Source of the DNA: Clostridia bacterium
Lineage (GTDB): Bacteria; Bacillota; Clostridia; Christensenellales; UBA1242
Assembly: GCA_017964105.1 (NCBI GenBank)
Contig: JAGCSP010000093.1
Location: 1-28,650 of the forward strand
Direction of reading: 5' to 3'
Length of the DNA stretch: 28,650 bases
The notes below the pieces were generated by a model, which was not told the DNA's origin, made no database searches, and was given only the letters and a program-made list of their open reading frames with translations. Both the position numbers and the translations under genes were made by a program. Of this stretch, positions 16,945-27,600 are shown one piece after another. The stretch's first letter is position 1, and every line of letters begins with the position of its first letter.

Positions 16945-18300
16945 AATTCAATCTTTAATGGATGCAATTTCACAGTAATTTGCGATAAACCAGTAAATGA
17001 CGATGATTACTTTAAATTAACAAATTCATCACTAGATGACTTAACAGACTTTGGATTTGTATTTGGTGAAACTTATGGTGCAGACTTTAGCGATTGTTCA
17101 TTTACATTCAAATTCTGTGAAGAAGGTCACCCAGAAAATGTAGTAACAGATAAAGTTATTAAGATTCAAATTGGTAATGAGGAAGCTGGTGCAACAACTG
17201 GAAACTATGGTGTATTTATTGGTAAAGCAGACGGCATTGGCATTAGTAATGTAAAATATTCATGTCCAAATGTTGAATACGTTGTGAACAATGAAACACC
17301 ACAAGCATTAAATCAAAGTAATCTAAACCTTGGTTTGGTGTTTGGCTCAGTACAAAACAATGCATTTATTGATGGGCTTTATGCTTATAATAGTGAGGCA
17401 AAAGCATTTACAGTGAGTGGAACTGCAAGAGTAAAAGACGACTCATTTACAAATGTTGGTGTACTTGCTGGTAGCATTATTAGTAGCACAGTGAAAAATG
17501 TTTACACACCTGTAACAACACTTACTACAAATTTAACCGTAACATCTTATAATTCAAGTAATGGACATTATCTTGCTGTTGGTGGTGTGGCAGGCTTTGT
17601 GCAAAGCGGTACAATCACAAATGTTCAAGCAACATACGACAACAAAAATCTAATTCAAGTAACTGGTGGCAATGCAACACAATTGTATTTAGGCTCAGTA
17701 TTTGGCTTATGTGATGTGTCTATTGTAACCAATACAGATTTACAAGTAGTAAATACAAAATTGGATGTAGACAGTTCATGCACATTTGCTAATACATTTG
17801 TAGGTGGCATTATGGGTAGCACAGGTGCATTGGGTAACAAAACGGGTGTACCTACCCAAGTTGACTACGAAGCAACTGTAACCACATCTATTAGTAACTA
17901 TGTGTATGCAGGTGACATTAACTACAAAGCAACTAGCGGAACATATAACGTTGGTGGTATTGTTGGTAATGCAAAACAAACAAATATCATAAATACAATT
18001 AATGTGGCAAATATTGATGTAACAAGTGCAAGTAATTATGGTACTGCTGGTGGATTAGTGGCTGTAATGACACTTCCACGTCGTTCAACTAATGTTGCAA
18101 TTCAAAACAACATGGCTTATGGTCACTTGAAATTTGATATGACATCTGCTAATACTGAATCTAGATTTGGTGGGTTTATTGGCAAGATGGGAACAAATTC
18201 TGATCGTGGCACATTTAGTAATAACTATTCGTACACATATATGGATTACACTGTTGCAAATAGTGGTGCTACATATTCATTAGATCATTATGATTACACG
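16669..18300 (+). repeat. GLUG repeat block 4 of protein A, interrupted by the TGA
   Basis: Units on both sides of the TGA belong to one block: FAGIIIGKV before it, FGTIARYV immediately before it with NSIFNGCNFTV right after it, then GVFIGKA, LGLVFGSV, VGVLAGSI, VGGVAGFV, VGGIMGST, VGGIVGNA, AGGLVAVM and FGGFIGKM. The unit split by the TGA reads naturally across it, so the stop breaks a real repeat and is not a domain border. Confidence 0.7.
16940..16974 (+). other. in-frame TGA lying in a 9-bp inverted repeat
   Basis: The TGA at 16942-16944 is the only in-frame stop between 3586 and 21243. It lies in the 5' arm of a perfect inverted repeat, TGTGAAATT (16940-16948) and AATTTCACA (16966-16974), with a 17-base loop that can form a further ATC/GAT pairing. 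No ribosome binding site or in-frame ATG follows closely. It could be a nonsense mutation, a sequence error or a recoded stop; the sequence alone cannot decide. Confidence 0.7.
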
Positions 18301-21246
18301 TTGTATGATATCATTTCAACATCTGCATTAGATTTATTTAAAGATGTAATGTATATCAATGAAATGATGCCTGCACGTGCAAATACTGATGCAGCAAAAG
18401 GTAAGGGTTATGATTATCAAAACTGGCACGTATTAAGTAATGTGGTTCCAAGGTCATTAACTAGCGCAAGCCCAATTGATACAAACAAAATTCTTGAATA
18501 TATCCTTGTAGGTCAAGGAAGTAACACTGGCACAATATTTAATCCTTTTGAAAGTTTGGATAGTTTAACAAGTGCCCAAGAAAACAAAGTGTACTTCATT
18601 AAATCGATGAATAGTATTAGTAGTGGCACAATTGCAAAAGACGCAATGATTATTGGTCAAAAACTAAGTAGCATTACTGGTGCAGATTTAGTGGATGGCA
18701 CAAGAGTAATTATGCTAAGTCCTAGTGCAAATACACAAATTGTAAATAATGGTATTATTAGTGGCTTTGCATTCCATTTGGCAAGCGACAATACCAAAAC
18801 ATTGTTCTCATACAATAATGGTGTGATTCACAATACAATGGTGTATGGTACATTAAATAGTACAATTAGTGCTAACTTTGCAAGTGTGGTTGACAATAAC
18901 TTGGGTTATGTAGTAAATGTAAATGCATCTACTACATACACAGGAAATAGCGTAGACTTTAACTATTCTGGTCTTGTATACACAAACAATGGTGCAATTC
19001 ATAGGGTAGTATCTACATCTGGTGCATTAAGCCTTAGTGCATATGACAAAGACAAAATTTATGCTCCAATTGCAGCAGTAAATACATCTAAAAAGATAAC
19101 AAATGCACTCTTTGGTGGTGTAATGGCATTCAAAAATGTGGATAACAATTCAAATATTACTATTTGTTCTACATCGTCCACAGGTTCAGCTGGATCAAAT
19201 ATTAAGTATGAAGATTTGGTTGCAAGCACATCTAGTTTTGCATACACTGCAACATCAAAATATGCAATTGACCACTCATGCAACTTTGGTATGCCATATT
19301 TGAAAGCAGCAGCAATGATTCCAAGTAGGGTAAAAGCTGTTGATTCCAATTATGATTTATATACTTCTAACGGCGACATTGTGCTCGTACGAACACTTAC
19401 TGATATAGTAAAATCCAATATTGAAATTATCGGTTGGAGTTCTTCTAACACAATTTCAAGATTAAGCATAGGTTCATTTAACTACATTGTTTGTGCTGAT
19501 ATCACACTTTCTGATTATCAAGGCAAATACAGTAACGAACAAGTAATTAAATTTGATAAAGCATTGAATATTGAAGGCAATGGCCACACATTTAATGGTT
19601 CTGGTCTTGCAAAGACTAGTGCTCTTGCGGGATCACTTAATATTGGTAAAAACGATAGTAATGCAACTGATTATTTGAGTTTTGTGAAAAATTACAATAT
19701 TAGTAATTTCTCAGTAAAAGGCAGTGGAAATATTGCATTAATTGGTAAAGTAACAGAATTTAATGATGTCACATTTGAGAATATTACTGTTACTGCCACT
19801 GGCAAGGTGTCTTACATGGGTGCTGTGCTAAAAGTGAAGAGTAGTAATAATTTAACTGCAACAAATATTACATTGCAATCAGAATCAAATAATGGCGACA
19901 CCACTGACGGTGTTGGTACCATTGGTTGGGCTAGTGGCAATGTGACAAATGCAACATTAACTACAATTAATGTAAATAGCAATAGTAAATTTACCAAACT
20001 ATCTAACGTTGGTGGCCTTGTGGGTAAAGTAGAAGGCGGAAACGTTGAGTCAAATAAGCTTACAGGTATTACACTAAATGGCCAAAATAACGTTGGTGGC
20101 ATGGTTGGTGTGATTACAAGCGTTGGTGGATATGTAAAATCTAATGAACTAAAAGGTACTAACTCAATTAGTGCTAACGCAAACGTGGGTGGTATCGTAG
20201 GTAAGTCAGAAAGAGAAGTATCTAACAACTCAGTAACTAGCTTAACTATTAACATTGCTTCTGGTAAAAAGCAAGCATATGTTGGTGGTGTGGTTGGTAA
20301 TCAATCTGGCACTGCAAATAGCAATGCTGTAACAAGCACTACAATTAACTTTGCTTGTGCTAGTGAAAGTGGTTACATTGGCGAAAGTAACAAATATTTT
20401 GTTGGTGGTGTAATTGGTGGAATTGATGGAAATCAAAGTGGTAACTCATACACATCTGGTCATATTGAAGTAAGTAATTTACCTAAATATAAGGATGACA
20501 CAGTACACACAATATCTAAGAGTTTAACTGAGCTTGATGATACATTTAATATTACATATTCTAATGGTGTAAATCTCACTTCTTATGGTAGATTAGGATT
20601 ACTATATCCAGTGGATAAAATTGCTGTGAAATATATTTGCGGTAACGTGGCCACTGATTCTGGCGCAACAACTAGCTCTACCATGACACTAAAACAAAGT
20701 TCACTTACAATTAATGATAATTATAGCGGTGTAATCATGTACTTCAAGGTGGATTTCAAAGCAGGATATTCATTGCTTGGTGGTATGGATACATGGTGGG
20801 ACGATGCTTTGTGGGCAGATGGCAACAAAGGAATCTATTTTGAGAAAGATAATTCATTATTTGGTAACGATGGCTGGGATTTATTGCAAAACCTAAAAAT
20901 TATTATTGGTAAAAATAAAGAAGTAACCATTGATAATACCTATGAGGTCCCTAAGAACGATGCAGCACGTCTTGCTATGAGTACAGGCGCACATCAAGTA
21001 GATTATGCAAGTCATCAATATTGGGCATATATATATCCATACACCTATACATCATATGATTGGTGGTATGGTGGTCAAGGATATCAACGACGCAATTATG
21101 ACGCTACAACAATTCGTTTGGCATTGTGGAATGGTTGGTCAACAAGTAGTTCATGTTGGAGAGATGGTGGTTGGCAATATCCATCCGGTAGCGGCTTTGC
21201 AGGGTACACATACAACATTACCTATAAAGGCTTCTGGAAAGCATAA
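16945..21246 (+). CDS. in-frame continuation of giant lipoprotein A after the TGA (no start of its own)
   Basis: 1,433 codons continue in exactly the same frame to a TAA at 21244-21246. The first possible start codon of note is a GTG at 17284, with no ribosome binding site, inside a repeat block and without a signal peptide. It is therefore best read as the C-terminal part of protein A, expressed only if the TGA is an error or is read through. It completes GLUG block 4, has looser GLUG-like units near 18480-19050, and has a fifth block at 19396-20475. It ends in an aromatic C-terminal region (about 20620-21243), where the last 77 residues hold 8 Trp and 13 Tyr. There is no LPXTG motif or C-terminal membrane helix, consistent with anchoring only by the N-terminal lipid. 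The aromatic end suggests a binding domain, perhaps for carbohydrate, but it matches no family I recognise. Confidence 0.7.
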   Translation, partial: NSIFNGCNFTVICDKPVNDDDYFKLTNSSLDDLTDFGFVFGETYGADFSDCSFTFKFCEEGHPENVVTDKVIKIQIGNEEAGATTGNYGVFIGKADGIGISNVKYSCPNVEYVVNNETPQALNQSNLNLGLVFGSVQNNAFIDGLYAYNSEAKAFTVSGTARVKDDSFTNVGVLAGSIISSTVKNVYTPVTTLTTNLTVTSYNSSNGHYLAVGGVAGFVQSGTITNVQATYDNKNLIQVTGGNATQLYLGSVFGLCDVSIVTNTDLQVVNTKLDVDSSCTFANTFVGGIMGSTGALGNKTGVPTQVDYEATVTTSISNYVYAGDINYKATSGTYNVGGIVGNAKQTNIINTINVANIDVTSASNYGTAGGLVAVMTLPRRSTNVAIQNNMAYGHLKFDMTSANTESRFGGFIGKMGTNSDRGTFSNNYSYTYMDYTVANSGATYSLDHYDYTLYDIISTSALDLFKDVMYINEMMPARANTDAAKGKGYDYQNWHVLSNVVPRSLTSASPIDTNKILEYILVGQGSNTGTIFNPFESLDSLTSAQENKVYFIKSMNSISSGTIAKDAMIIGQKLSSITGADLVDGTRVIMLSPSANTQIVNNGIISGFAFHLASDNTKTLFSYNNGVIHNTMVYGTLNSTISANFASVVDNNLGYVVNVNASTTYTGNSVDFNYSGLVYTNNGAIHRVVSTSGALSLSAYDKDKIYAPIAAVNTSKKITNALFGGVMAFKNVDNNSNITICSTSSTGSAGSNIKYEDLVASTSSFAYTATSKYAIDHSCNFGMPYLKAAAMIPSRVKAVDSNYDLYTSNGDIVLVRTLTDIVKSNIEIIGWSSSNTISRLSIGSFNYIVCADITLSDYQGKYSNEQVIKFDKALNIEGNGHTFNGSGLAKTSALAGSLNIGKNDSNATDYLSFVKNYNISNFSVKGSGNIALIGKVTEFNDVTFENITVTATGKVSYMGAVLKVKSSNNLTATNITLQSESNNGDTTDGVGTIGWASGNVTNATLTTINVNSNSKFTKLSNVGGLVGKVEGGNVESNKLTGITLNGQNNVGGMVGVITSVGGYVKSNELKGTNSISANANVGGIVGKSEREVSNNSVTSLTINIASGKKQAYVGGVVGNQSGTANSNAVTSTTINFACASESGYIGESNKYFVGGVIGGIDGNQSGNSYTSGHIEVSNLPKYKDDTVHTISKSLTELDDTFNITYSNGVNLTSYGRLGLLYPVDKIAVKYICGNVATDSGATTSSTMTLKQSSLTINDNYSGVIMYFKVDFKAGYSLLGGMDTWWDDALWADGNKGIYFEKDNSLFGNDGWDLLQNLKIIIGKNKEVTIDNTYEVPKNDAARLAMSTGAHQVDYASHQYWAYIYPYTYTSYDWWYGGQGYQRRNYDATTIRLALWNGWSTSSSCWRDGGWQYPSGSGFAGYTYNITYKGFWKA
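19396..20475 (+). repeat. GLUG repeat block 5 of protein A
   Basis: The entry segment LTDIVKSNIEI, YIVCADITLSDYQGK and IEGNGHTFNGSGL is followed by tightly spaced units NVGGLVGKV, NVGGMVGVI, NVGGIVGKS, YVGGVVGNQ and FVGGVIGGI. Each is followed by S/N-N-x-hydrophobic-T/K segments. It is the most regular GLUG array in the C-terminal part. Confidence 0.75.
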
Positions 21247-21264
21247 TTTCCAAAATGTATAAAC

Positions 21265-21301
21265 CACAAAAAAGAAGAGCAAATTGCTCTTCTTTTTTGT
21301 G
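21265..21301 (+). terminator. strong rho-independent terminator after gene A
   Basis: A perfect 16-bp stem CACAAAAAAGAAGAGC / GCTCTTCTTTTTTGTG with an AAATT loop and the T run built into the 3' arm, 18 bases after the TAA. The same hairpin read in reverse also has a T run, so it may work in both directions. Its presence after 21246 supports 3598-21246 being one transcription unit. Confidence 0.9.
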
Positions 21302-21388
21302 TGTCATAAGCTACTAATTACAATTATATCTGGGCTAATTTACTATTAAAAAACAGCACAAAAATATATTAAAATTAGTACTAAAATA

Positions 21389-21469
21389 TTTAGTTAAAAT
21401 AACCAAAAAATAATATAGCAAAATGTGCATAAAATTGGCATGAATTTTTTAGTTAAAATAACCAAAAAA
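21389..21469 (+). repeat. exact 22-bp direct repeat pair, 59-bp period
   Basis: Two identical 22-base copies occupy 21389-21410 and 21448-21469, built around the core TTAGTTAAAATAACC followed by an A run. The core holds an imperfect dyad (GTTA-AAA-TAAC). They lie about 80-160 bases upstream of the gene B -35 and could be binding sites of a regulator; the low complexity lowers certainty. Confidence 0.6.
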
Positions 21470-21550
21470 ATTGCTAAAATTATGACAATTTTCGCCTGCG
21501 TGTGTGGTGTGTGCGCATTTAAAATTATTTTATATATAATTATAAAATAT

Positions 21551-21580
21551 TTGACACACCCACGCGCGAAGGGGTAGAAT
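21551..21580 (+). promoter_or_regulatory. sigma-A-type promoter of giant lipoprotein gene B
   Basis: A perfect TTGACA (21551-21556), 18-base spacer, TAGAAT (21575-21580). The spacer length equals that of the gene A promoter, and again it holds a GC-rich alternating stretch (CACGCGCG). The predicted start is near 21587, giving a leader of about 80 bases. Confidence 0.65.
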
Positions 21581-21592
21581 AATTGTGACTAA

Positions 21593-21637
21593 TGAAATTT
21601 TAATAATATTATTCTAAATAATTTATGCGAAATTTCA
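21593..21637 (+). other. inverted repeat in the 5' leader of gene B
   Basis: TGAAATTT (21593-21600) pairs with AAATTTCA (21630-21637). Between them lie a 12-base perfect palindrome AATAATATTATT (21602-21613) and TAAAT-A-ATTTA. The leader could fold into a branched AT-rich structure. Gene A also has a structured leader, though of different sequence. Confidence 0.4.
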
Positions 21638-21665
21638 AAACATAATATCAAGGAAATTATGCGTT

Positions 21666-24600
21666 ATGAAAATTGGGAAAAAATTTTATCTAATACTATT
21701 GATTCTATTCTCGGCAACTCTTGCATTTAGTGCATGTAGCAAAGATCCATACAAAAATATGGACCTTAGTCTTTCTACATATTCGCTAACAAGAGAGTAC
21801 AGCGATGATGATAGTGAGAACTATTTTGATATCAGTGCTACTGTAACTGGTGTAAAGAGTAAGGATGTGAATACTGCTGTAAACTTTGAAGTGTCAAACA
21901 CAAATGTTTTGGCTCCTGCAGCAGATGCACAAGTAAATGGCGCAACTTCCACAATGAAATTCAAAGTACTTAATACTGGTCGCGTAACCATTAGAGTAAG
22001 CACAATAGAAGGTGGCAATAGTGGTATTCGCAGCAAAAACGTTGATGTTCAAATTACACGCAAAGTAGATTCCTTAGAACTTGCATATTCAACTTTGCCT
22101 ATCATTCGTGGTGTGGCAACAGATGTTACTGCAAAATTGTATGACGGCTCAAGCTTTGTAAAATTTACCCCATATAACACAACAGAACGTGATGTTGTTT
22201 TGCATGCATTAGATAGTGTAACCAAAGCTGAGATTACAGAAGGTGTTACTATTGATGGCAATGTAATTACTGTTACAGATAACTCCTTAACCGGCTTTAT
22301 ATTGCAAGCATCAAGTGCAACAAATAGAGAAGTTACACCTGCAGAAGCAAGTGTGACAGTGCTTGACAATGTTACTGCAGATGACTTTTCTATAAAAACA
22401 ACTACAACTGATGATGTGGTTAGCGATGTGCAAAAAATTTACGTTGGCAACGAATATATGTATAACGTAAGTTTGTCTAATGCAGATAGCGATACAAATA
22501 CAAGCATCGCAAAAGTGTTAGATGTATTTAAAGATGGTGTAAGCATTGTATCTACTGATAGTGCTTATACTTTGCGTGCACGCAACATGAACAAATCAAA
22601 TACTAGTGTTACAGACCTAAATTATGTGTCTGCACGCAAAAATAACACAGGCACATTCACACTTAGTGAAGGTCGTGGTGTTGGTAGTGATGTTATTACA
22701 CTTCTTGTATACCGCAAGGGATACGAGGGTGTTTTTGCTCCTATAGAAATCCCTGTAAATGTACAAGTAAACAGTTATCCATCTGATTTGAAGTTTGTAA
22801 ATGAATTAACTGATACTGATGGAGTGGATGACATTATGTTATTTACAAGTTATAGGGGAATGGTGGGTACAAGTGTAACATTATCCATTAGCAATAGCAA
22901 TGGCAAACTTGTAAATCAATACGCATACGTGTATGTTGCTGATAAAACCACACACGAAAAGGTAGAGAATATTGAGAAAAGTATTCGTATTTATCACTAT
23001 GTAGGTGGAAACTTAGAACGTGTATATGCTTCCACACCTGTAAAGCATGGCGAAAAATTATTTATAAATTATGTGTTTGATGCAACACTTTATAGTGAAA
23101 ACTACATACTTGTTGCAGAGAGTGTGGTGTTTGAAGATGCATTTAGTTACAATGCTCATGCAGATAAACATAGCATTGTGTTGGTAACTAGTGACATTAC
23201 TGTATCTATGCCAAGCACAACAATTGCAAAAGGCAATGTTCGTACGCTTACCAATGAAGAATTGTTTGGTACATCTACACCAGTACTAAGCGCAATGGAC
23301 TTAAAAGTAGTAAGTAGTGATACAGACATTGTAAAAGTTATTTACGACACCGTGAATGAAACTATTACACTATCTGCAGAAAATTCTTTAAAAATTGGTG
23401 CTGTAACAATTACTGTAACTGCTCCAAATGGTTTTACTGCAAGTGCAATTACGCGCGTGTATACACATACGGATGAGACAAATATGTCATTTATGTTTGG
23501 TGGCACAGAATATTTTGTGACTGACGAAATAAATGAAGTATATGTAATTAACGACACACAAATTGTGGGTGCTGTTGTTATTGATGGTGTTTCATACGAT
23601 AACATAAATGTATTACTTCCAGAAGGCATGAGTATGGAAGTTATTTCCTATGACACCACATACATTCAAGTGCCAGAAGAAGGTATTTCCATTTTTGCTC
23701 GTTCATTTACTGCTGATACAGATGTAGTGTTTGAATTTAATAACACATACGATGGTACAAGCTTTACATTTGATTTCTTAATTCACATTGAAAGAGTGGT
23801 AGAATCGTTAGAAATAAATAAATCTATTGTTCCATTGATTTATGCAAAAGATTCCATTTCTATGGATGGATATGAAGACGTTACAACACATACTATTGTT
23901 GTGACTCCAACTCCTGCACCAAGTGATTACAATGGTATTTATACATTCAATACGTACTATGGTGGAACATTCTACAATGAAAATATGGTGCACGTAAGTG
24001 GTGACATTTATGAGTATGAATGGCGTAATGACTTTAAAGTGTACATAAGACCAGGTAGAGTAACAGATGGCGGTGCATATGATGGCACATTTGAAGTGTG
24101 GACATGGATTAAGTCCAATTCAAATAACAATTATACTTTCTCAGTGTACATTTCATATAAGCGCACTTATGTGAATATGACAGAGTCATTTGATGTGAGA
24201 GTAACTAATAGTGTGGTTATTACATCAAGAAATGCAGTAAAAACAGATAGTATTTCCACAAATCTTTCAAATAGGAAGGTTGAATACAACACAAATGACC
24301 TTGTTGGCAGTGATGGAAATTATGAAGATGGTAATATTCAAAACTTCAAATTTAATGTATTGCCAACAGATAGACAAATATTAAATGATACCATTTTACT
24401 TGGCCTTGGTGATGCAAACACAACAAATTTACGTGAATTATATACAACTGATGGAGTAACATTGTACACAAATGATTACTTTAACTTTGCAGTAGATAAC
24501 AAAAATAAAAATGTTGTAGTCACATTAATTCATGTGCCAACAACGGAATTGGCAGTTCAAAACTTTATTCTTTATCCATTAGATGGTGGCGCAGTTCCTT

Positions 24601-27600
24601 ATGAATTTTCCGTCAAGATAAATGATGGATTAACTTATGAAACAGCATTTATTGTAACAACTCCACAACAATTACTTAAAATTAGTAATTCTTTGAGTAG
24701 TTACTATAGATTGGGTGCAGATATTTATCTAACAGCTTATCATACTGATGGCTCATGGATTGCATTTGGCTCACACGATAATCCATTTACTGGATATTTA
24801 AGTGGTGAATATGAAGGCAAATATTATGGCATTCATAATATGCGCATTGTAAACACACGTTCTACTGGTGGGGCATCACAATTGCCAGATACAGCAGTGG
24901 GCTTGTTTGCAGTAAACAAAGGCGTAATTGAAAATTTAAAATTGTATGATTTCTTAATAAGAGTAAATTATGACCTTACTGGCGACAACGTGTTTGTTGG
25001 TGGTATTGCCGGAATTAACTATGGTTATATTGGCAACGTAGAAGTAATTTCTAACACATTACATAAAACAAATGGTGAATACATTAGTAGTGTAAGTGCA
25101 TATATGGCACCACAAAATGGTGTAGTTGTGCGTGATTACACCACAACAGAGCATACTAGTTTTGTAGGTGGTGTGGTTGGTCTTAACTTAGGTTATGTAA
25201 CTAACGCAATCACCAAAGTTCAATTGTTTGCAAACGACACATTTGCAGCACCTGTTCTTGCGGGTGGTGTTGCTGGTGCAAATACTAGCATGACAAGTTT
25301 AGAACGTGAAGATTTAACACACAACATCAGTCATGACGGAAACGTTATTGATGAAAGGTTGGATTTTGTAACCACAGGCTCTGGCAATATTGAGTTTGAT
25401 TCATCTTCAATTAGATTTGGTGAGTATAATGTAGAAGCCACATTTAACGAATTCTCATGCAATGCCGAATTTATACTCACTAATAGCGATAGTGCAGTTG
25501 GTGGTGTAGTTGGATTAAATAATTTAGACGTTGATTCATTTGGTGCATTTATTCAAGGTGCATATGTTCAAAGTTACCTTGTGGCACGTGATAATGTTGG
25601 TGGTATTGCCGGCATAAACTATGGCTCAATTATAGAAAATATTGCACACGTAAATATTCGTGCTAATGATAATGTTGGTGGTGCAGTAGGTAAAAGTGTG
25701 TACGCACGTAGCATACACAAAATTGTTACTAGCATTCACACATATGCCTCAAATGGCACACAAGAATTAAAAGGTAAAATTGTTGATACCAAAGTTCAAT
25801 TTATCAACAAAGAAGATAAATATAGCTATTTCAACACAGGCATTTATGCACACAGCAATGTTGGTGGTCTTGTTGGTTATGGTGAATATCAATTATTTAA
25901 TAATGTTGAACCTTTAAAAAGTAGTTCGGCATATAGTTACGTAACTAGAGATATTTCAAATGAACCATATAGCACTACTCATTACCAAGCAAATGGTGGT
26001 GTGTATTATGGTGACATTGTGGCAACAGGAACATATATTGGTGGTCTTGTAGGTTTTGCTAATGGAATTGTGGCAGAATCTGTGCTTACAAATGTGAATA
26101 TAAACACAGCATATGCTGCATACGTTGGTGGTGCTGTTGGTAAAATTGTTGGCGATTCTCGCATTAAATATGCACAAGTTGCAGGTAATGTTGTTGGTAG
26201 CGCACATGTTGGTGGATTTGTTGGTGATGCTACAGAAATTACTGACTATTATGGCAATGCAGCACACACTGATGGTAAAATTTTAAGAAACCCATCTAAC
26301 GATGTTTATTCACATGTTGTGGCTGGCAATTTCGTTGGCTTGCAATACCACGTATCTGCAAGTTACACATTGTTAAAATCAAATGGGGCGTATGTATCCA
26401 ACTTTGCATCTGCTGGCGAAACACAATCTGGCACGCAAGATATTAATGTTGGTTATGTAACACGCTCAAATGGTGGAATATATACCTTGTATTACATCAA
26501 TAATGCAGGCAAACAATCAATGGGCATTTCTGATCCGGGGCAATCTTCCGATTTTGCAGTTACTGCCCCAGTGCAAGCTGAACGTACAAACTTAATTGTG
26601 GCAAACAGTTTCTATATTGGGTTTGAGACAATTACAAATACAGGAAATACAATTTCTTTTGATGAAAATCATGCAAAACAATTAACTTACAATAGTGGAG
26701 CAAGTTCATATTACAATTACGGCACAGGTACAAGTTACGATAACTTGCGCTGTTATAACATTACACTTTTACAAGATGTAACTGAAAGTGATTTATGTAT
26801 TTCAAGTTCAGATACAGTGGTTATTTCTGATGGTACAGTGTTACTTGAACTTAGCGACATTCACAATATCACAAGCAAATTGTGTACAACTCAACCAAAT
26901 TATTCTGCATATGACGCAACTGATCCAAGTATTGGTGAAGATGGATATAAGGAAGAAGATTTTAATGTAGAGCCATTCCCATATAATTACTATTACAACA
27001 CAAGTGTGTTTGTTTCACATCCAGTGGCATTTGCATCTTCTCCTGTAAAAAATAGCAAATTGAACTTAGTATACGAAGTGGCACCAAGTTCTATTGAATT
27101 AAAAGCAACTAGTGCATATGCACTAAATGGTGATACAAGTGTAGTTGCATTTGGTATAGATATTGATCCATCCACATTTAAGCCGTTATCTGAAAATCTT
27201 GCAAATGTAGTTGTTGCAACTATCAAGCCAAACTTTGCAGATAGTGAGAAGTTTATTATAAGTGTAGACGATGAAAATGTGGTAAGATATGAAAATGGCG
27301 TACTTACCCCTGTTGCTCCTGGTGTAACAAAACTAAGATACACTAGTGTGTTAGATAAAAATATTTCTGGCAGTATTGATCTTGTGCTATATTATGCACC
27401 AACAACATTTGAAATGTTGGATATCAATGGAAATGATATTAATGGTGACATGAATGTAGTAAAAGGATATGTAACAAATGTAATATCCAATGTGTATGCT
27501 ACATATACAAATACAAATACAAGCGAAACAAAAACATATACCAACGAAATTAATGGTGTAAGGATTTATGGTCCTGATATTAACCTAGATAAAATATTAA

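Larger units (their letters stand above)
21302..21665 (+). other. intergenic control region upstream of giant gene B
   Basis: No plausible gene is seen. It is very AT-rich, with a 22-bp direct repeat pair (21389 and 21448), a GT/GC-rich island at about 21495-21517 (CTGCGTGTGTGGTGTGTGCG), an AT palindromic stretch that shares ATTTTATATATAAT (21527-21540) with the gene A leader (3501-3514), then the promoter at 21551-21580 and the leader with an inverted repeat. Confidence 0.6.

Noticed and set aside
16942..16974. Bacterial SECIS element and selenocysteine at the TGA
   Set aside because: The TGA is inside the stem and not before a hairpin with the usual apical loop, the protein is a repeat scaffold with no redox motif, and no selenium genes are in view.
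19812..20255. 147-codon reverse-strand open frame (and similar ones at 7047-7337, 14133-14396, 22049-22369)
   Set aside because: They are mirror frames of GLUG repeats: GGT/GTT-rich sense codons give Pro/Thr strings such as TIPPT in reverse. None has a ribosome binding site, and the sense frame is far longer.
3598..21246. TGA read generally as Trp (code 4)
   Set aside because: TGG is used for Trp many times in A and B and only one in-frame TGA occurs. In an AT-rich code-4 genome TGA should be common.
17284..21246. Independent gene starting at GTG 17284
   Set aside because: There is no ribosome binding site, signal peptide or promoter; the frame is already open from 16945 and the start falls inside a repeat block.
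21160..21246. Sortase (LPXTG) or C-terminal membrane anchor on protein A
   Set aside because: The tail ends GFWKA with no LPXTG-like motif, hydrophobic helix or basic end.
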